Part shown: in pieces, positions 25,371-34,317 of the stretch
Layout of the letters: the number at the start of each line of letters is the position of its first letter
Numbering within the stretch: the stretch's first letter is position 1
Assembly: GCA_029256485.1 (NCBI GenBank)
Contig: JAQSXU010000005.1
Location: 1-64,000 of the forward strand
Direction of reading: 5' to 3'
Length of the DNA: 64,000 nt
Origin: Clostridiaceae bacterium
Lineage (GTDB): Bacteria; Bacillota_A; Clostridia; Clostridiales; Clostridiaceae
The notes under the pieces: model-generated
The model's input: only the letters and a program-made list of their open reading frames with translations
Told to the model about the DNA's origin: nothing
Database searches by the model: none
Position numbers and translations under genes: made by a program

Positions 25371-25736
25371 ATGGAATTAGATATGAGGCTAGATATATTA
25401 AAACAAGCTAATCAAATTGATGAGGATATTTACAACAAATTGAAAGATGTTATTAAAATGATAGAACACAACCATGGTATTAAGTTAAATGAAGAAAACG
25501 GAGCTATGCTTATTACCCATCTTTCCGTTGCACTAATGAGAATTAAAAATCAGCAATTAGTAAATAATGCAGATGAGGAAATTTTTAATGAAATTAAGTG
25601 CTCAGAGTTTTTTAATTCTTCCAATGAAGTAATTGAAGATATACAAGGCATTATACATATGGAAATTCCAGAATGTGAGAAGGACTTTATTATAATGCAT
25701 TTATGTACTTTATTTACCAATATGAAAAACAAATAA
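25371..25736 (+). CDS. yhfY: PRD-domain protein, YhfY type
   Basis: A 121-residue single PTS regulation domain without DNA-binding part. Conserved His-centred segments are ITHLSVALMR (about 47) and IMHLCTLF near the C-terminus. PRDs are phosphorylated by PTS proteins, so it may link the cluster to carbon status, perhaps by acting on YhfZ. ATG follows TGGAGGTAGCATT. Confidence 0.8.
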   Translation: MELDMRLDILKQANQIDEDIYNKLKDVIKMIEHNHGIKLNEENGAMLITHLSVALMRIKNQQLVNNADEEIFNEIKCSEFFNSSNEVIEDIQGIIHMEIPECEKDFIIMHLCTLFTNMKNK

Positions 25737-25800
25737 AAAACTCACAATCATCTTATGTTTAATTAAAACTACATATATTTAATTTAGAGGGAGGAAAAAA

Positions 25801-26160
25801 ATGATAAGAATAGTTGTTGGTGGTCAAATTGACAAGGAAAGAATTGCTGACATCATTAGAAAGATTGGGGGGGATAAAATAACTTTGCAGGTTAAGTCAG
25901 ATATTGAAGCTGCAATGGCAATTAAAACTAAACAGGCAGATTATTACTTTGGAGCATGTAATACTGGCGGTGGTGGAGCTCTAGCTATGGCTATTGCTCT
26001 ACTTGGCATGCCACTCTGCGCTACAGTATCAATGCCTGGTAATATAAGAAGTGACGAAGAAATAATTGGTGAAATTGAAAAAGGTAAAAAAGCATTTGGA
26101 TTTACACCACAGCATGCAGAACAGGTTATTCCTGTTATCATGAATAAAATATTAAAATAA
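25801..26160 (+). CDS. yhfU: YhfU family protein (DUF2620)
   Basis: A 119-residue protein with the family segments EAAMAIKTKQADYYFGACNT, GGGGALAMAIALLG and AFGFTPQHAEQVIPVIMNKI. The same gene precedes yhfT in Escherichia coli-type clusters, so it probably works with that transporter, perhaps as a cytoplasmic subunit. It has no signal peptide or membrane segment. Its biochemical role is unknown. Confidence 0.88.
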   Translation: MIRIVVGGQIDKERIADIIRKIGGDKITLQVKSDIEAAMAIKTKQADYYFGACNTGGGGALAMAIALLGMPLCATVSMPGNIRSDEEIIGEIEKGKKAFGFTPQHAEQVIPVIMNKILK

Positions 26161-26172
26161 GGGGGAATTATA

Positions 26173-27459
26173 ATGAAATATATCATTATAGCTTTAATTG
26201 GTGCACTAGCGTCAATTTTAGCTAACAAAGGCGTTGCAGTATTTAATGATGGACTAAGACCAATAGTTCCAGAATACCTGGAAGGTAGAATGGACAAAAA
26301 AGCTTTAGCTGCAACTAGTTTTGCAATAGGTTTTGGTTTAGTTATTGGTTTTGGTATTCCAGTATCAATAGCGGCAAGTATTATTTTAATTCATAGTATT
26401 TTATTGGGTACAGATATTATTGGAACATGGTGTCCAGATGGAAAAAAGGGAGTAATTATATCTGGAGTAATTGGAGCACTTTATGGTGTGGGACTTGTAG
26501 CTGGTTTAAAATTTATTGTTGATGCATTTAAGTTATTACCAGTAAATTTCTTACCTCAATTAGGACAAGTTGGAACTCCAATAGTTGCAGCATTTGCTGT
26601 GTTCCCAGCTTTGGTTGTAGGCTATCAATATGGAGTTAAGAATGGAATTATAACTCTTATTATATCATTTTTGGTAAGACAATTTGTTCAGTTCTATGGT
26701 CATTTTACTATAGGAGCTGCAAAGGTAGCACTAAATCCTGAAGGAATGGCTCTTTTAGCAGGAATGATTATTATGATAATCTATGCAATTAAAGAAAAGC
26801 CTGATAAAGATTCACAAAGCGTGGATTTGGTTTCATTATTTAGTGATAGAGTTGCAAAGATAAAAAAGAATATACCATATCTTGCAGTTATGGGTGGTCT
26901 AGTAGCGGCAGCTACTAGTATGTCAATAATTGCGGGAGATCCAATATCATTAAATCTTTTATCTAAGGGTAAAAATCTAGAAGCTGCTCTTACTGCTTTA
27001 GCAAGAGGAATTGGATTTATTCCACTAGTAGCTACTACAGCTATAGCTACTGGAGTTTACGGGCCTGTTGGAATGACATTTGTATTTGTTGTAGGGCTTC
27101 TTATTAAAAGTCCAATACTTGCATTTATTGTTGGTGCAGTAGTTATATCTCTAGAAGTATTACTTCTTTCTGTACTTGCAAAGTTTTTAGACAAGTTCCC
27201 AGGAATGAAAAAGTGTGGAGATAATATAAGAACTGCTATGTCAAAAATACTAGAAGTAGCTCTTTTGATAGGTGGTATGATGGCAGCAAATGCTATGGCA
27301 CCTGGACTTGGATTCTTTGTAGTAGTAGGATTATATGTTCTAAACAAGACTTCAAAGAAACCTATTGTAGATATGGCAGTAGGACCTGTAGGAGCAATAT
27401 TTGTTGGAATATTGATAAATGTATTATATGTTGTTGGTTTATACTTACCAGGGAAATAA
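26173..27459 (+). CDS. yhfT: YhfT family membrane transporter
   Basis: A 428-residue integral membrane protein with about ten to twelve hydrophobic segments, starting MKYIIIALIGALASILANKG. Typical stretches are GFGIPVSIAASIILIHSILL and GTWCPDGKKGVI. YhfT proteins are predicted permeases; the solute is not known. It lies 12 bp after yhfU. It should import the substrate that the following amidase, phosphotriesterase-like and PLP enzymes process. Confidence 0.88.
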   Translation: MKYIIIALIGALASILANKGVAVFNDGLRPIVPEYLEGRMDKKALAATSFAIGFGLVIGFGIPVSIAASIILIHSILLGTDIIGTWCPDGKKGVIISGVIGALYGVGLVAGLKFIVDAFKLLPVNFLPQLGQVGTPIVAAFAVFPALVVGYQYGVKNGIITLIISFLVRQFVQFYGHFTIGAAKVALNPEGMALLAGMIIMIIYAIKEKPDKDSQSVDLVSLFSDRVAKIKKNIPYLAVMGGLVAAATSMSIIAGDPISLNLLSKGKNLEAALTALARGIGFIPLVATTAIATGVYGPVGMTFVFVVGLLIKSPILAFIVGAVVISLEVLLLSVLAKFLDKFPGMKKCGDNIRTAMSKILEVALLIGGMMAANAMAPGLGFFVVVGLYVLNKTSKKPIVDMAVGPVGAIFVGILINVLYVVGLYLPGK

Positions 27460-27519
27460 ACATAATTTGGTTCGGGAGGATATAAAATCCTTCTGAACTT
27501 TTAAAATAGGGGTTTGTAT

Positions 27520-28644
27520 ATGGATATAAAGCTTGATTCTATGATGAAACTTTCAAAGGCCGCATTAAATGCTGAAAAGCTAGCTGGGAAGACAGTAGTT
27601 AAAGTAAATGAAGATGCCCTATTAGATGGGTATAATATTTTGCAAAATAGAGATTCACTAATTACATTTGGAGTTAAGAATACTTCGGCAATTAGTAGAA
27701 ACATAATAAAAAATTTAATTAATAAAAATAAGTATGTTTGGCTAACTATTGATGAATTATCTTCTGGAGGAAGGGCTGTTGATGTTAACTTGGTAAATCC
27801 AATATCAGGTAGAGTTATGACAGGTTCCTCTAGTGCTACAGCCATTAATGTACTTTATGGTATTAATGATGTTGGCATAGGAACAGATGGCGGCGGATCA
27901 ATATTAGCACCTGCCTTAAGCTTAAATTTATTTTCAATTATGGGAAAGGGATTAGGCTTAAAGGGAAATCAAGAGAAAAGTTCTACGGATGGGATTTTAT
28001 TCGAACCAGCTATAGGAGTTATGGGAAGAAACTATGATGTAGCTGAAGAAACAATAATTGATATGATTAATAATGATCATAAGATGGATAATTTAATTAA
28101 CGACATTGAGAAATTTAAAATAGTAATTCCAAAGTATAAAAACATAATTTTACCAGATGGAATAGATATGAGAGAACATATAGATAAAATATTACCGATA
28201 TTAAAGAATAAAGGCATAAACATATATGAAAAAGATTTCCCGGATTTTTTAGAAAGAAAACAATCCATAGAAATTTGCAATGAACTATTCCAAGAATTTG
28301 ATTTGATATTGACCTATGAAGGGCCAATAGATTATTTAGGCTATGGGGATTCTGTTTTTGGAGTATTAGGAGATTTAGCTAAGCACAGTCAAAATAACTC
28401 AGGCAAATATATGGTTAAAATAGCAAATATGTTAAATTCCACAGCTGTAACAATACCTGATAGTAAAATTTCTTCAGGGTATGTTGTTACAGCGGCACAG
28501 GGACTAAGAAAAGGAAGTTTTGCTTTAAAGGTGGCTAATGTACTTAAAAATGAAGTGCAATTACCACAATTATATAATAATTATTTTTTACAAGGTTATA
28601 AAAGAAGAAAAAATGATTTGATATTTTCTACAAATGAAAATTAA
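27520..28644 (+). CDS. amidase-signature family protein within the yhf cluster
   Basis: A 374-residue distant member of the amidase signature family, shorter than the usual 450-500. The alignment I can make by eye keeps the Ser-Ser-Lys triad: Lys in ITFGVKNTSAI (about 54), the cis-Ser in MTGSSSATAINV (about 103) and the nucleophile Ser in GIGTDGGGSI (about 127). ATG 27520 is preferred to TTG 27514. The Escherichia coli yhf cluster as I recall it has no such gene, so it adds an amide or ester hydrolysis step. Function is inferred. Confidence 0.7.
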   Translation: MDIKLDSMMKLSKAALNAEKLAGKTVVKVNEDALLDGYNILQNRDSLITFGVKNTSAISRNIIKNLINKNKYVWLTIDELSSGGRAVDVNLVNPISGRVMTGSSSATAINVLYGINDVGIGTDGGGSILAPALSLNLFSIMGKGLGLKGNQEKSSTDGILFEPAIGVMGRNYDVAEETIIDMINNDHKMDNLINDIEKFKIVIPKYKNIILPDGIDMREHIDKILPILKNKGINIYEKDFPDFLERKQSIEICNELFQEFDLILTYEGPIDYLGYGDSVFGVLGDLAKHSQNNSGKYMVKIANMLNSTAVTIPDSKISSGYVVTAAQGLRKGSFALKVANVLKNEVQLPQLYNNYFLQGYKRRKNDLIFSTNEN

Positions 28645-28670
28645 TATAAATGGATTGGAGAGGTTTTATA

Positions 28671-29543
28671 ATGTTAAATCCAGGAATAACTTATGCTCAT
28701 GAACATGTAACTATAGATTTATCTGGAATAAAAAAGGATGAAGACTGTAGATTAGACACGCTTCAGGAGACTATAAAGGAATTCAAAACTCTTAAGAAAA
28801 AAGGTGTAGAAAACATTGTGGAACTTACAAATAGGGGAATGGGAAGAAATGTAGATTTCATGGAAAAGGTTAAAAGTGAAACTAATATAAATATTATTTA
28901 TTCCACAGGATACTACAAAGAACCTTTTTTACCACAGGAAGCTTATGATTTAAATGTTTCAGAGCTAGGAAAGATAATGGAAGATGAAATTGTTTTGGGA
29001 ATTGAAAGCAGTGGAATTAAAGCTTCTGTTATTGGGGAGATTGGCACAGGTAAATTGGAGATTTCTCCAATGGAAGAAAAAGTATTTAAAGCAGCTTCAA
29101 ATGCTCATTATAATACAGGAAGACCTATTGTGACTCATACTACTTTAGGAAGATTAGGACTAGAACAGATTAAAATATTTAAGGAAAATGGAGTTAATTT
29201 AGATAAAGTTGTATTAAGTCACGTTGATTTAAGCGGAGACTTAGATTACATATTAAGACTTATTGATAATGGTGTTAATGTGGCTTTTGACACCGTTGGA
29301 AAAATAAACTATCAACCGGAAAAAATTAGAGTGGAAATGCTTAAGGAGCTATGCAGCAGGGGACTTTCAGATAGAATAGTTTTATCTATGGATATTACAA
29401 GAAAATCACATTTGAAAATTAATGGAGGCTTAGGCTATTCATATTTATTAGATAGTTTTATACCCTATTTGAAGGACAATGGTATTGAAAAAGAACATAT
29501 TGACAATATGACACAGTTTAATGCAATGAGAATATATAATTAA
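28671..29543 (+). CDS. php: phosphotriesterase homology protein
   Basis: A 290-residue amidohydrolase-fold protein of the Php/PTE group. Metal-binding segments: YAHEHVTIDLSG (HxH, about 7-9), GEIGTGKLEISPMEEKVF (bridging Glu region), THTTLGRLG, LSHVDLSGD and LSMDITRKSHL (Asp). ATG 28671 with GGAGAGGTTTTATA is chosen; it gives MLNPGITYAHEH like other Php proteins. Family members hydrolyse lactones or phosphoesters, but Php's natural reaction is unknown. It lies 26 bp after the amidase-like gene. Confidence 0.9.
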   Translation: MLNPGITYAHEHVTIDLSGIKKDEDCRLDTLQETIKEFKTLKKKGVENIVELTNRGMGRNVDFMEKVKSETNINIIYSTGYYKEPFLPQEAYDLNVSELGKIMEDEIVLGIESSGIKASVIGEIGTGKLEISPMEEKVFKAASNAHYNTGRPIVTHTTLGRLGLEQIKIFKENGVNLDKVVLSHVDLSGDLDYILRLIDNGVNVAFDTVGKINYQPEKIRVEMLKELCSRGLSDRIVLSMDITRKSHLKINGGLGYSYLLDSFIPYLKDNGIEKEHIDNMTQFNAMRIYN

Positions 29544-29559
29544 GAAAGGTTTGATAAAA

Positions 29560-30657
29560 GTGAAAACTTATCCTTTAGAATCTATATCAATAAATGAAGC
29601 AAAAAAATTACAGTTTAGACTAATAGATATAATCACTAGAAATTTTACAGGGAGCGAAGTACTATCACTTGGGGATTTAGGTGTAGTACCAGGACTAAAC
29701 AAACCAAGAACAACTAAAAAGGTTGAAAGTGTTTTAGCAGAGTTTTTTGAAGTCGAAAAGGCAGCATTAGTAAGAGGCGCAGGTACAGGGGCTCTTAGAT
29801 GGGGATTAATAAGTATGCTTAATTGTGGGGATACAATATTAGTTCATGATGCTCCAATTTACCCAACCACAAAAGTAACTATTGACACCATGGGTTTAAA
29901 AGTAATTAAAGCAGATTTTAACAACAAATCAGAAATTATAAAAGTAATAAGTGAAAATAAAATAGATGGAGTGCTTATACAGTATACAAGACAGAAAATT
30001 GAAGATAAGTACAAAATGGAAGAAGTAATAATAGAAATCAAAAAACTCTTACCCAATAAACCAATTTTAACAGATGATAATTATGCTGTAATGAAGGTTA
30101 ACAAAATTGGAGTTCAATGTGGTGCAGATCTATCAGGTTTTTCAACATTTAAGCTTCTTGGTCCTGAAGGAGTAGGTTGTATTTTAGGCAAAAAGTCATA
30201 TATAGATAAAATTGAAACATTAAATTATTCTGGTGGAAGTCAAGTGCAAGGTATTGAAGCAGTGGAAGTATTAAGAGGAATTACCTATGCCCCTGTAGCT
30301 TTGGCAATACAAGCAGAAGTAAATGAAGAACTTGTTACCAGATTAAATGCTGGAGAAGTTAAGGGTGTAAAAGAGGCATTTTTAGCTAATGCTCAATCAA
30401 AAGTATTATTAGTAGAATTTCAACAAAACATAGCTAAAAAAGTTTTAGAAGAAGCTGAAAAGCTTGGAGCTGCGCCTAACCCAGTAGGAGCTGAATCAAG
30501 ATATGAAATTGTTCCAATGATTTATAGAGTATCGGGAACATTTAGAGCTGCAGATAAAACTCTAGAAGAGAGAATGATTAGAATAAACCCAATGAGAAGT
30601 GGCGCTGATACTGTAATTAGAATTTTAAAACAATGCTTAGAAAAAATTGAATTATAG
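29560..30657 (+). CDS. yhfS: YhfS family PLP-dependent enzyme (fold type I)
   Basis: A 365-residue aminotransferase-like protein. Visible: PGLNKPRTTKKVESVLAEFF, VRGAGTGALRWGL (PLP phosphate region), DDNYAVMK (PLP-binding Asp) and TFKLLGPEGVGC with the Schiff-base Lys. GTG 29560 gives the YhfS start (M)KTYPLESISI; TTG 29551 lies too close to AAGAAAGG. It may act as an aminotransferase, lyase or aldolase on an amino compound. Its product and partner are not known. Confidence 0.88.
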   Translation: MKTYPLESISINEAKKLQFRLIDIITRNFTGSEVLSLGDLGVVPGLNKPRTTKKVESVLAEFFEVEKAALVRGAGTGALRWGLISMLNCGDTILVHDAPIYPTTKVTIDTMGLKVIKADFNNKSEIIKVISENKIDGVLIQYTRQKIEDKYKMEEVIIEIKKLLPNKPILTDDNYAVMKVNKIGVQCGADLSGFSTFKLLGPEGVGCILGKKSYIDKIETLNYSGGSQVQGIEAVEVLRGITYAPVALAIQAEVNEELVTRLNAGEVKGVKEAFLANAQSKVLLVEFQQNIAKKVLEEAEKLGAAPNPVGAESRYEIVPMIYRVSGTFRAADKTLEERMIRINPMRSGADTVIRILKQCLEKIEL

Positions 30658-30675
30658 ATGGAAGAAGGTTGACAA

Positions 30676-31833
30676 ATGTTTTTAAATACAACACTAAAAA
30701 GAAATACAGCACTTATAGATGCCGCCTTTGAATTTCATCAAAAGGGAATAATTGAACCTGACACATATATTTTAGACTCAGATGCTATTATTGAAAATGG
30801 CTCATTAATAAAAAATGAAGCAGATAAGTATGGCATAAAACTGTATTTTATGACAAAACAATTAGGCAGAAACCCATATATTGCAAAAGAATTAATGAAC
30901 CTTGGATATGATGGAGCTGTGGCTGTTGACTTTAGAGAAGCAGAAATTTTATACAAAGCGGGTATTAAAATAGGACATGCTGGTCATTTGGTTCAGATAC
31001 CAAATGGTAAAATTGAACCTTTATTAAAAGCTAAACCTGAAGTAATTACAGTATATTCTATAGAAAAAGCAAAGCAGATATCAATAATTTCACAAAAGCT
31101 AGGAATTATTCAAAATATAATGCTAAGGGTAATTGGAGAACAAGATATTCAATATGCGGGCCAACATGGAGGGTTTTTATTAAATCAGCTTGAAATAGTG
31201 GTGAGTATACTCAATAAGCTTCCTAACATAAAGCTAAGTGGAGTTACATCATTTCCATGTTTTCTTTACGATGAAAAAATCAAAAAAATTAAAAGTACAA
31301 ATAATATAAATACTTTAAAGAAAGCACAATATATTATTGAAAACATAGTGGGCTATAAACTAACTCAAATAAATACACCATCTGCAACTTGTTGCAGTAG
31401 TATTAATTTGATTGCTGAAAATGGAGGTACTCATGGGGAACCTGGCCATGGTTTACTTGGAACAACGCCATTACATGCTGTTAAAGATGAGCCGGAAAAG
31501 CCTGCAATAGTATATGTAAGTGAAATTTCTCATAACTTTGCTGAAAAGGGTTATTGCTTTGGAGGAGGTCATTATAGAAGATCACATGTAGAAAACGCCT
31601 TAGTTGGTAAAAGTATTTCCCAAAGTAATATATTAAAGGTAAAAGCTCCTGATTCTGAAAGCATAGATTATTACTTTGAGTTAAGCAATCCATGCAATGT
31701 AGGAAATACAGTTATTATGTCATTTAGAAGTCAAATATTTGTGACTAGGAGTAAAGTTGCTATTGTTAAAGGAATAAGCAAAGGTAATCCACAAATTGTA
31801 GGAATTTATGATAGTCAGGGAAATATGATTTAA
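30676..31833 (+). CDS. yhfX: YhfX family alanine racemase-like PLP enzyme (fold type III)
   Basis: A 385-residue protein whose N-terminal barrel resembles alanine racemase and ornithine racemase. YFMTKQLGRNPYIAKELMNL carries the PLP Lys, followed by GYDGAVAVDFREAE and GIKIGHAGHLVQIP. A C-terminal beta domain follows. Together with YhfS it suggests amino acid chemistry with a stereochemical step. It is 18 bp after yhfS. Substrate unknown. Confidence 0.87.
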   Translation: MFLNTTLKRNTALIDAAFEFHQKGIIEPDTYILDSDAIIENGSLIKNEADKYGIKLYFMTKQLGRNPYIAKELMNLGYDGAVAVDFREAEILYKAGIKIGHAGHLVQIPNGKIEPLLKAKPEVITVYSIEKAKQISIISQKLGIIQNIMLRVIGEQDIQYAGQHGGFLLNQLEIVVSILNKLPNIKLSGVTSFPCFLYDEKIKKIKSTNNINTLKKAQYIIENIVGYKLTQINTPSATCCSSINLIAENGGTHGEPGHGLLGTTPLHAVKDEPEKPAIVYVSEISHNFAEKGYCFGGGHYRRSHVENALVGKSISQSNILKVKAPDSESIDYYFELSNPCNVGNTVIMSFRSQIFVTRSKVAIVKGISKGNPQIVGIYDSQGNMI

Positions 31834-31861
31834 TATACTACTTATAAGAGGAGATGTAATT

Positions 31862-33055
31862 TTGAAAAGATTCATTGTTATTGTTTTAGATAGCTTTGGA
31901 GTAGGTTATATGGAAGATGCAAAAATTATCAGACCTCAAGATGTAGGGGCAAATACATGCAAACATATAATTGAAAATGTACAAAATTTAATGCTGCCTA
32001 ATCTTATGAAACTTGGAATTATGAACGCACTAGGTGAAGAAATAGGAAATATGAAAAAAAGTAATGAGGCAGTTTTTGGAAAAGCTGAACTTATGCATTT
32101 TGGTGCAGATACTTTTCTAGGTCATCAGGAAATAATGGGTACCAGGCCTAAAAAACCTGTTATGGAGCCTTTTTCCTGTTATATTAATAAAGTATATAAT
32201 GAATTGGTTAAGAATGGCTATAAAGTTGAATATAAAGGTGACAAACTAAAATTTTTATTAGTTAATGGCTGTGTTACTGTGGCAGATAATATTGAAGCAG
32301 ATTATGGACAAGTTTACAACCTCACTTCTACCTTCGATTTAATTCCTTATGAAGAAGTTATTAAGATAGGTAAAATAGTTAGGAGTGTTGTACATGTATC
32401 CAGGGTTATTGCTTTTGGAGGAGAAAATGTTACTATAGAGCAAATTTTAGGTGCAGTTGAGGAAAAGGAAGGAAAGTATATTGGAATTAATGCCCCTAAA
32501 TCAGGTGTTTATAGTAAAGGATATGAGGTTATCCACTTAGGATATGGTATAAATCCCGAAGTTCAACTTCCAACTATATTGGGAAAAAATAAAATAAATG
32601 TTACCCTAATAGGTAAAGTAGCAGATATAGTTGAAAACAGATATGGTAAAAGTATTCCACGGGTTGACACAGAAGATGTAATGAAAATTACAGTTGATGA
32701 GGTTAATAAAGAATACAGCGGATTTATTTGTACTAATGTTCAAGAAACTGATTTAGCAGGCCATGGCGAAGATGTAATTAAATATGCTGAAAAACTAAAA
32801 ATAGCCGATAAATACATAGGCATTATTATGGAAAAAATGAATAATGAAGATATTCTTGTGGTTATGGCTGATCATGGTAACGACCCTACCATTGGGCACA
32901 GTCATCATACTAGAGAATATGTTCCGCTTTTAATATATAATAGAAAGATAAAAAGCATGAACATTGGAACCAGAAAAAGTTTATCTGATGTAGGGGCAAC
33001 TGCAGCAAAATTCTTCAATGTAGAAATGCCTGAAAATGGGCAAACGTTTTTTTAG
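31862..33055 (+). CDS. yhfW: YhfW family phosphopentomutase-like metalloenzyme
   Basis: A 397-residue alkaline phosphatase superfamily protein close to phosphopentomutase. Metal and active-site segments: IVLDSFGVGYMEDA (first Asp), ADTFLGHQEIMGTRP (Thr equivalent of the phosphorylated residue), NVQETDLAGHGED, MADHGNDPTIGHSHHTREY. The start is TTG 31862 with AGAGGAGATG. It would move or remove a phosphate on a sugar-like substrate. Last gene of the cluster; the RAYT element begins 4 bp after its stop codon. Confidence 0.88.
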   Translation: MKRFIVIVLDSFGVGYMEDAKIIRPQDVGANTCKHIIENVQNLMLPNLMKLGIMNALGEEIGNMKKSNEAVFGKAELMHFGADTFLGHQEIMGTRPKKPVMEPFSCYINKVYNELVKNGYKVEYKGDKLKFLLVNGCVTVADNIEADYGQVYNLTSTFDLIPYEEVIKIGKIVRSVVHVSRVIAFGGENVTIEQILGAVEEKEGKYIGINAPKSGVYSKGYEVIHLGYGINPEVQLPTILGKNKINVTLIGKVADIVENRYGKSIPRVDTEDVMKITVDEVNKEYSGFICTNVQETDLAGHGEDVIKYAEKLKIADKYIGIIMEKMNNEDILVVMADHGNDPTIGHSHHTREYVPLLIYNRKIKSMNIGTRKSLSDVGATAAKFFNVEMPENGQTFF

Positions 33056-33059
33056 TTTT

Positions 33060-34297
33060 AGGGACGGTTAACAATTTCCCAACTTTTATAAATATACTGA
33101 ATAAGCACCTGATTTGGAGTTAATACTATTAAATAGTAAAAATTAACAGAGAAATGAGGTGCTTTTCTTGCCAAGAACTGAAAGGATAAAATTTGAGAAT
33201 GCAATATATCATGTTATGGTGAGGAGTATAACAGAGGTTCCTTTATTTAAGAAAGATGATGATAAGGATAAATATTTAAACCAAATGCAAAATTATCAAA
33301 AAATCTATGGATTTAAGGTGTATGCCTATTGTATGATGAACAACCATGCGCATTTTATCATAGATTGTAATGGAGCAGACATATCTAAAATAATGCATGG
33401 ATTAAATTTTAAATATGCAGTAACATACAACCGCATTCATAAAAGGCATGGACATGTGTTTCAAGATAGATTTAAGAGTAAAATAGTAGACACAGATAGA
33501 TACTTGATTACTTTATCAGGCTATATTCACAATAATCCATTGAAAATAAAGGGTTATGAAAATTGCCCGGAGAAATATAAGTATTCAAGTTTAAAAGTGT
33601 ATTTGGGACTTGAAAAAGATAAAACAGGACTTTTAGATGAGACATACATAATGCAAATGTTGAGTTCAAATGTAAATAAATCAAGGGAAAACTATCTTAA
33701 GCTTGTATATATGTGCGACAAAGAGAAATTAAAAAAGGAAATAGAATTTGAAGATGAAAAAACGGAGTATAGGAGCGAAAGAAAAATATTGGTAAGAGAT
33801 TATAATCCAGAGAAAATAATAGATTTCATATCAGAAGAAACAGGAATAAAGAAGGTTATGATGTATGTGAAAAATAGCAGAAATAATAAGTCCGCCAGGG
33901 CTTTAGCAGCTCTTTTAATGAGGAGTCTCTGCAATTTCAAAATGAAGCATATATGTGAAGTCCTTGGCAATATAACTGAGTCAAGAGTATCAAAGCTTTG
34001 TTCAATTGGAGTAGATCTTATATCCACGGAGGATAGGTATAAGGATATTGTAAACAAATTTATTTTGCAGCAAGCGTCTTGAGAAAATACCGCAGTCTTA
34101 AGTGTAGCAAATTTAATAATGTATTTTACAGAAACCTTTTATTTTTTGAAATATTAATAAAGGGTATTATTTGCATACATTTAATTATAATGTACAATCC
34201 TAATAAGTATATAAAACTAAAAGTTAACAAAATAAAGTTAACTTAAATAATGAGAATCATTAAAAAAATAAATAATGCTAAAAAATTAACCGTCCCT
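33060..34297 (+). mobile_element. RAYT-type element bounded by 12-bp inverted repeats
   Basis: AGGGACGGTTAA at 33060-33071 and its exact inverse TTAACCGTCCCT at 34286-34297 bracket a single transposase gene and AT-rich flanks. The element fills the whole gap between yhfW and rnz. No target duplication is obvious. It is 1,238 bp long. Confidence 0.65.
33168..34082 (+). CDS. REP-associated tyrosine transposase (Y1_Tnp family)
   Basis: A 304-residue Y1 transposase of the RAYT/IS200-like group. Seen: (M)PRTERIKFENAIYHVMVRS, the HUH motif in NNHAHFIID (about 62), FQDRFKSKIVD and SGYIHNNPLK with the presumed catalytic Tyr. The C-terminal region has a DnaA-C-like helical part. TTG 33168 is chosen since it gives the standard start and sits 9 nt after GAGGTG; the frame also opens at GTG 33159 inside that site. 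RAYTs move or spread REP-like hairpins. The gene looks intact. Confidence 0.88.
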   Translation: MPRTERIKFENAIYHVMVRSITEVPLFKKDDDKDKYLNQMQNYQKIYGFKVYAYCMMNNHAHFIIDCNGADISKIMHGLNFKYAVTYNRIHKRHGHVFQDRFKSKIVDTDRYLITLSGYIHNNPLKIKGYENCPEKYKYSSLKVYLGLEKDKTGLLDETYIMQMLSSNVNKSRENYLKLVYMCDKEKLKKEIEFEDEKTEYRSERKILVRDYNPEKIIDFISEETGIKKVMMYVKNSRNNKSARALAALLMRSLCNFKMKHICEVLGNITESRVSKLCSIGVDLISTEDRYKDIVNKFILQQAS

Positions 34298-34317
34298 TTT
34301 AAAGGAGGATGATGTGA

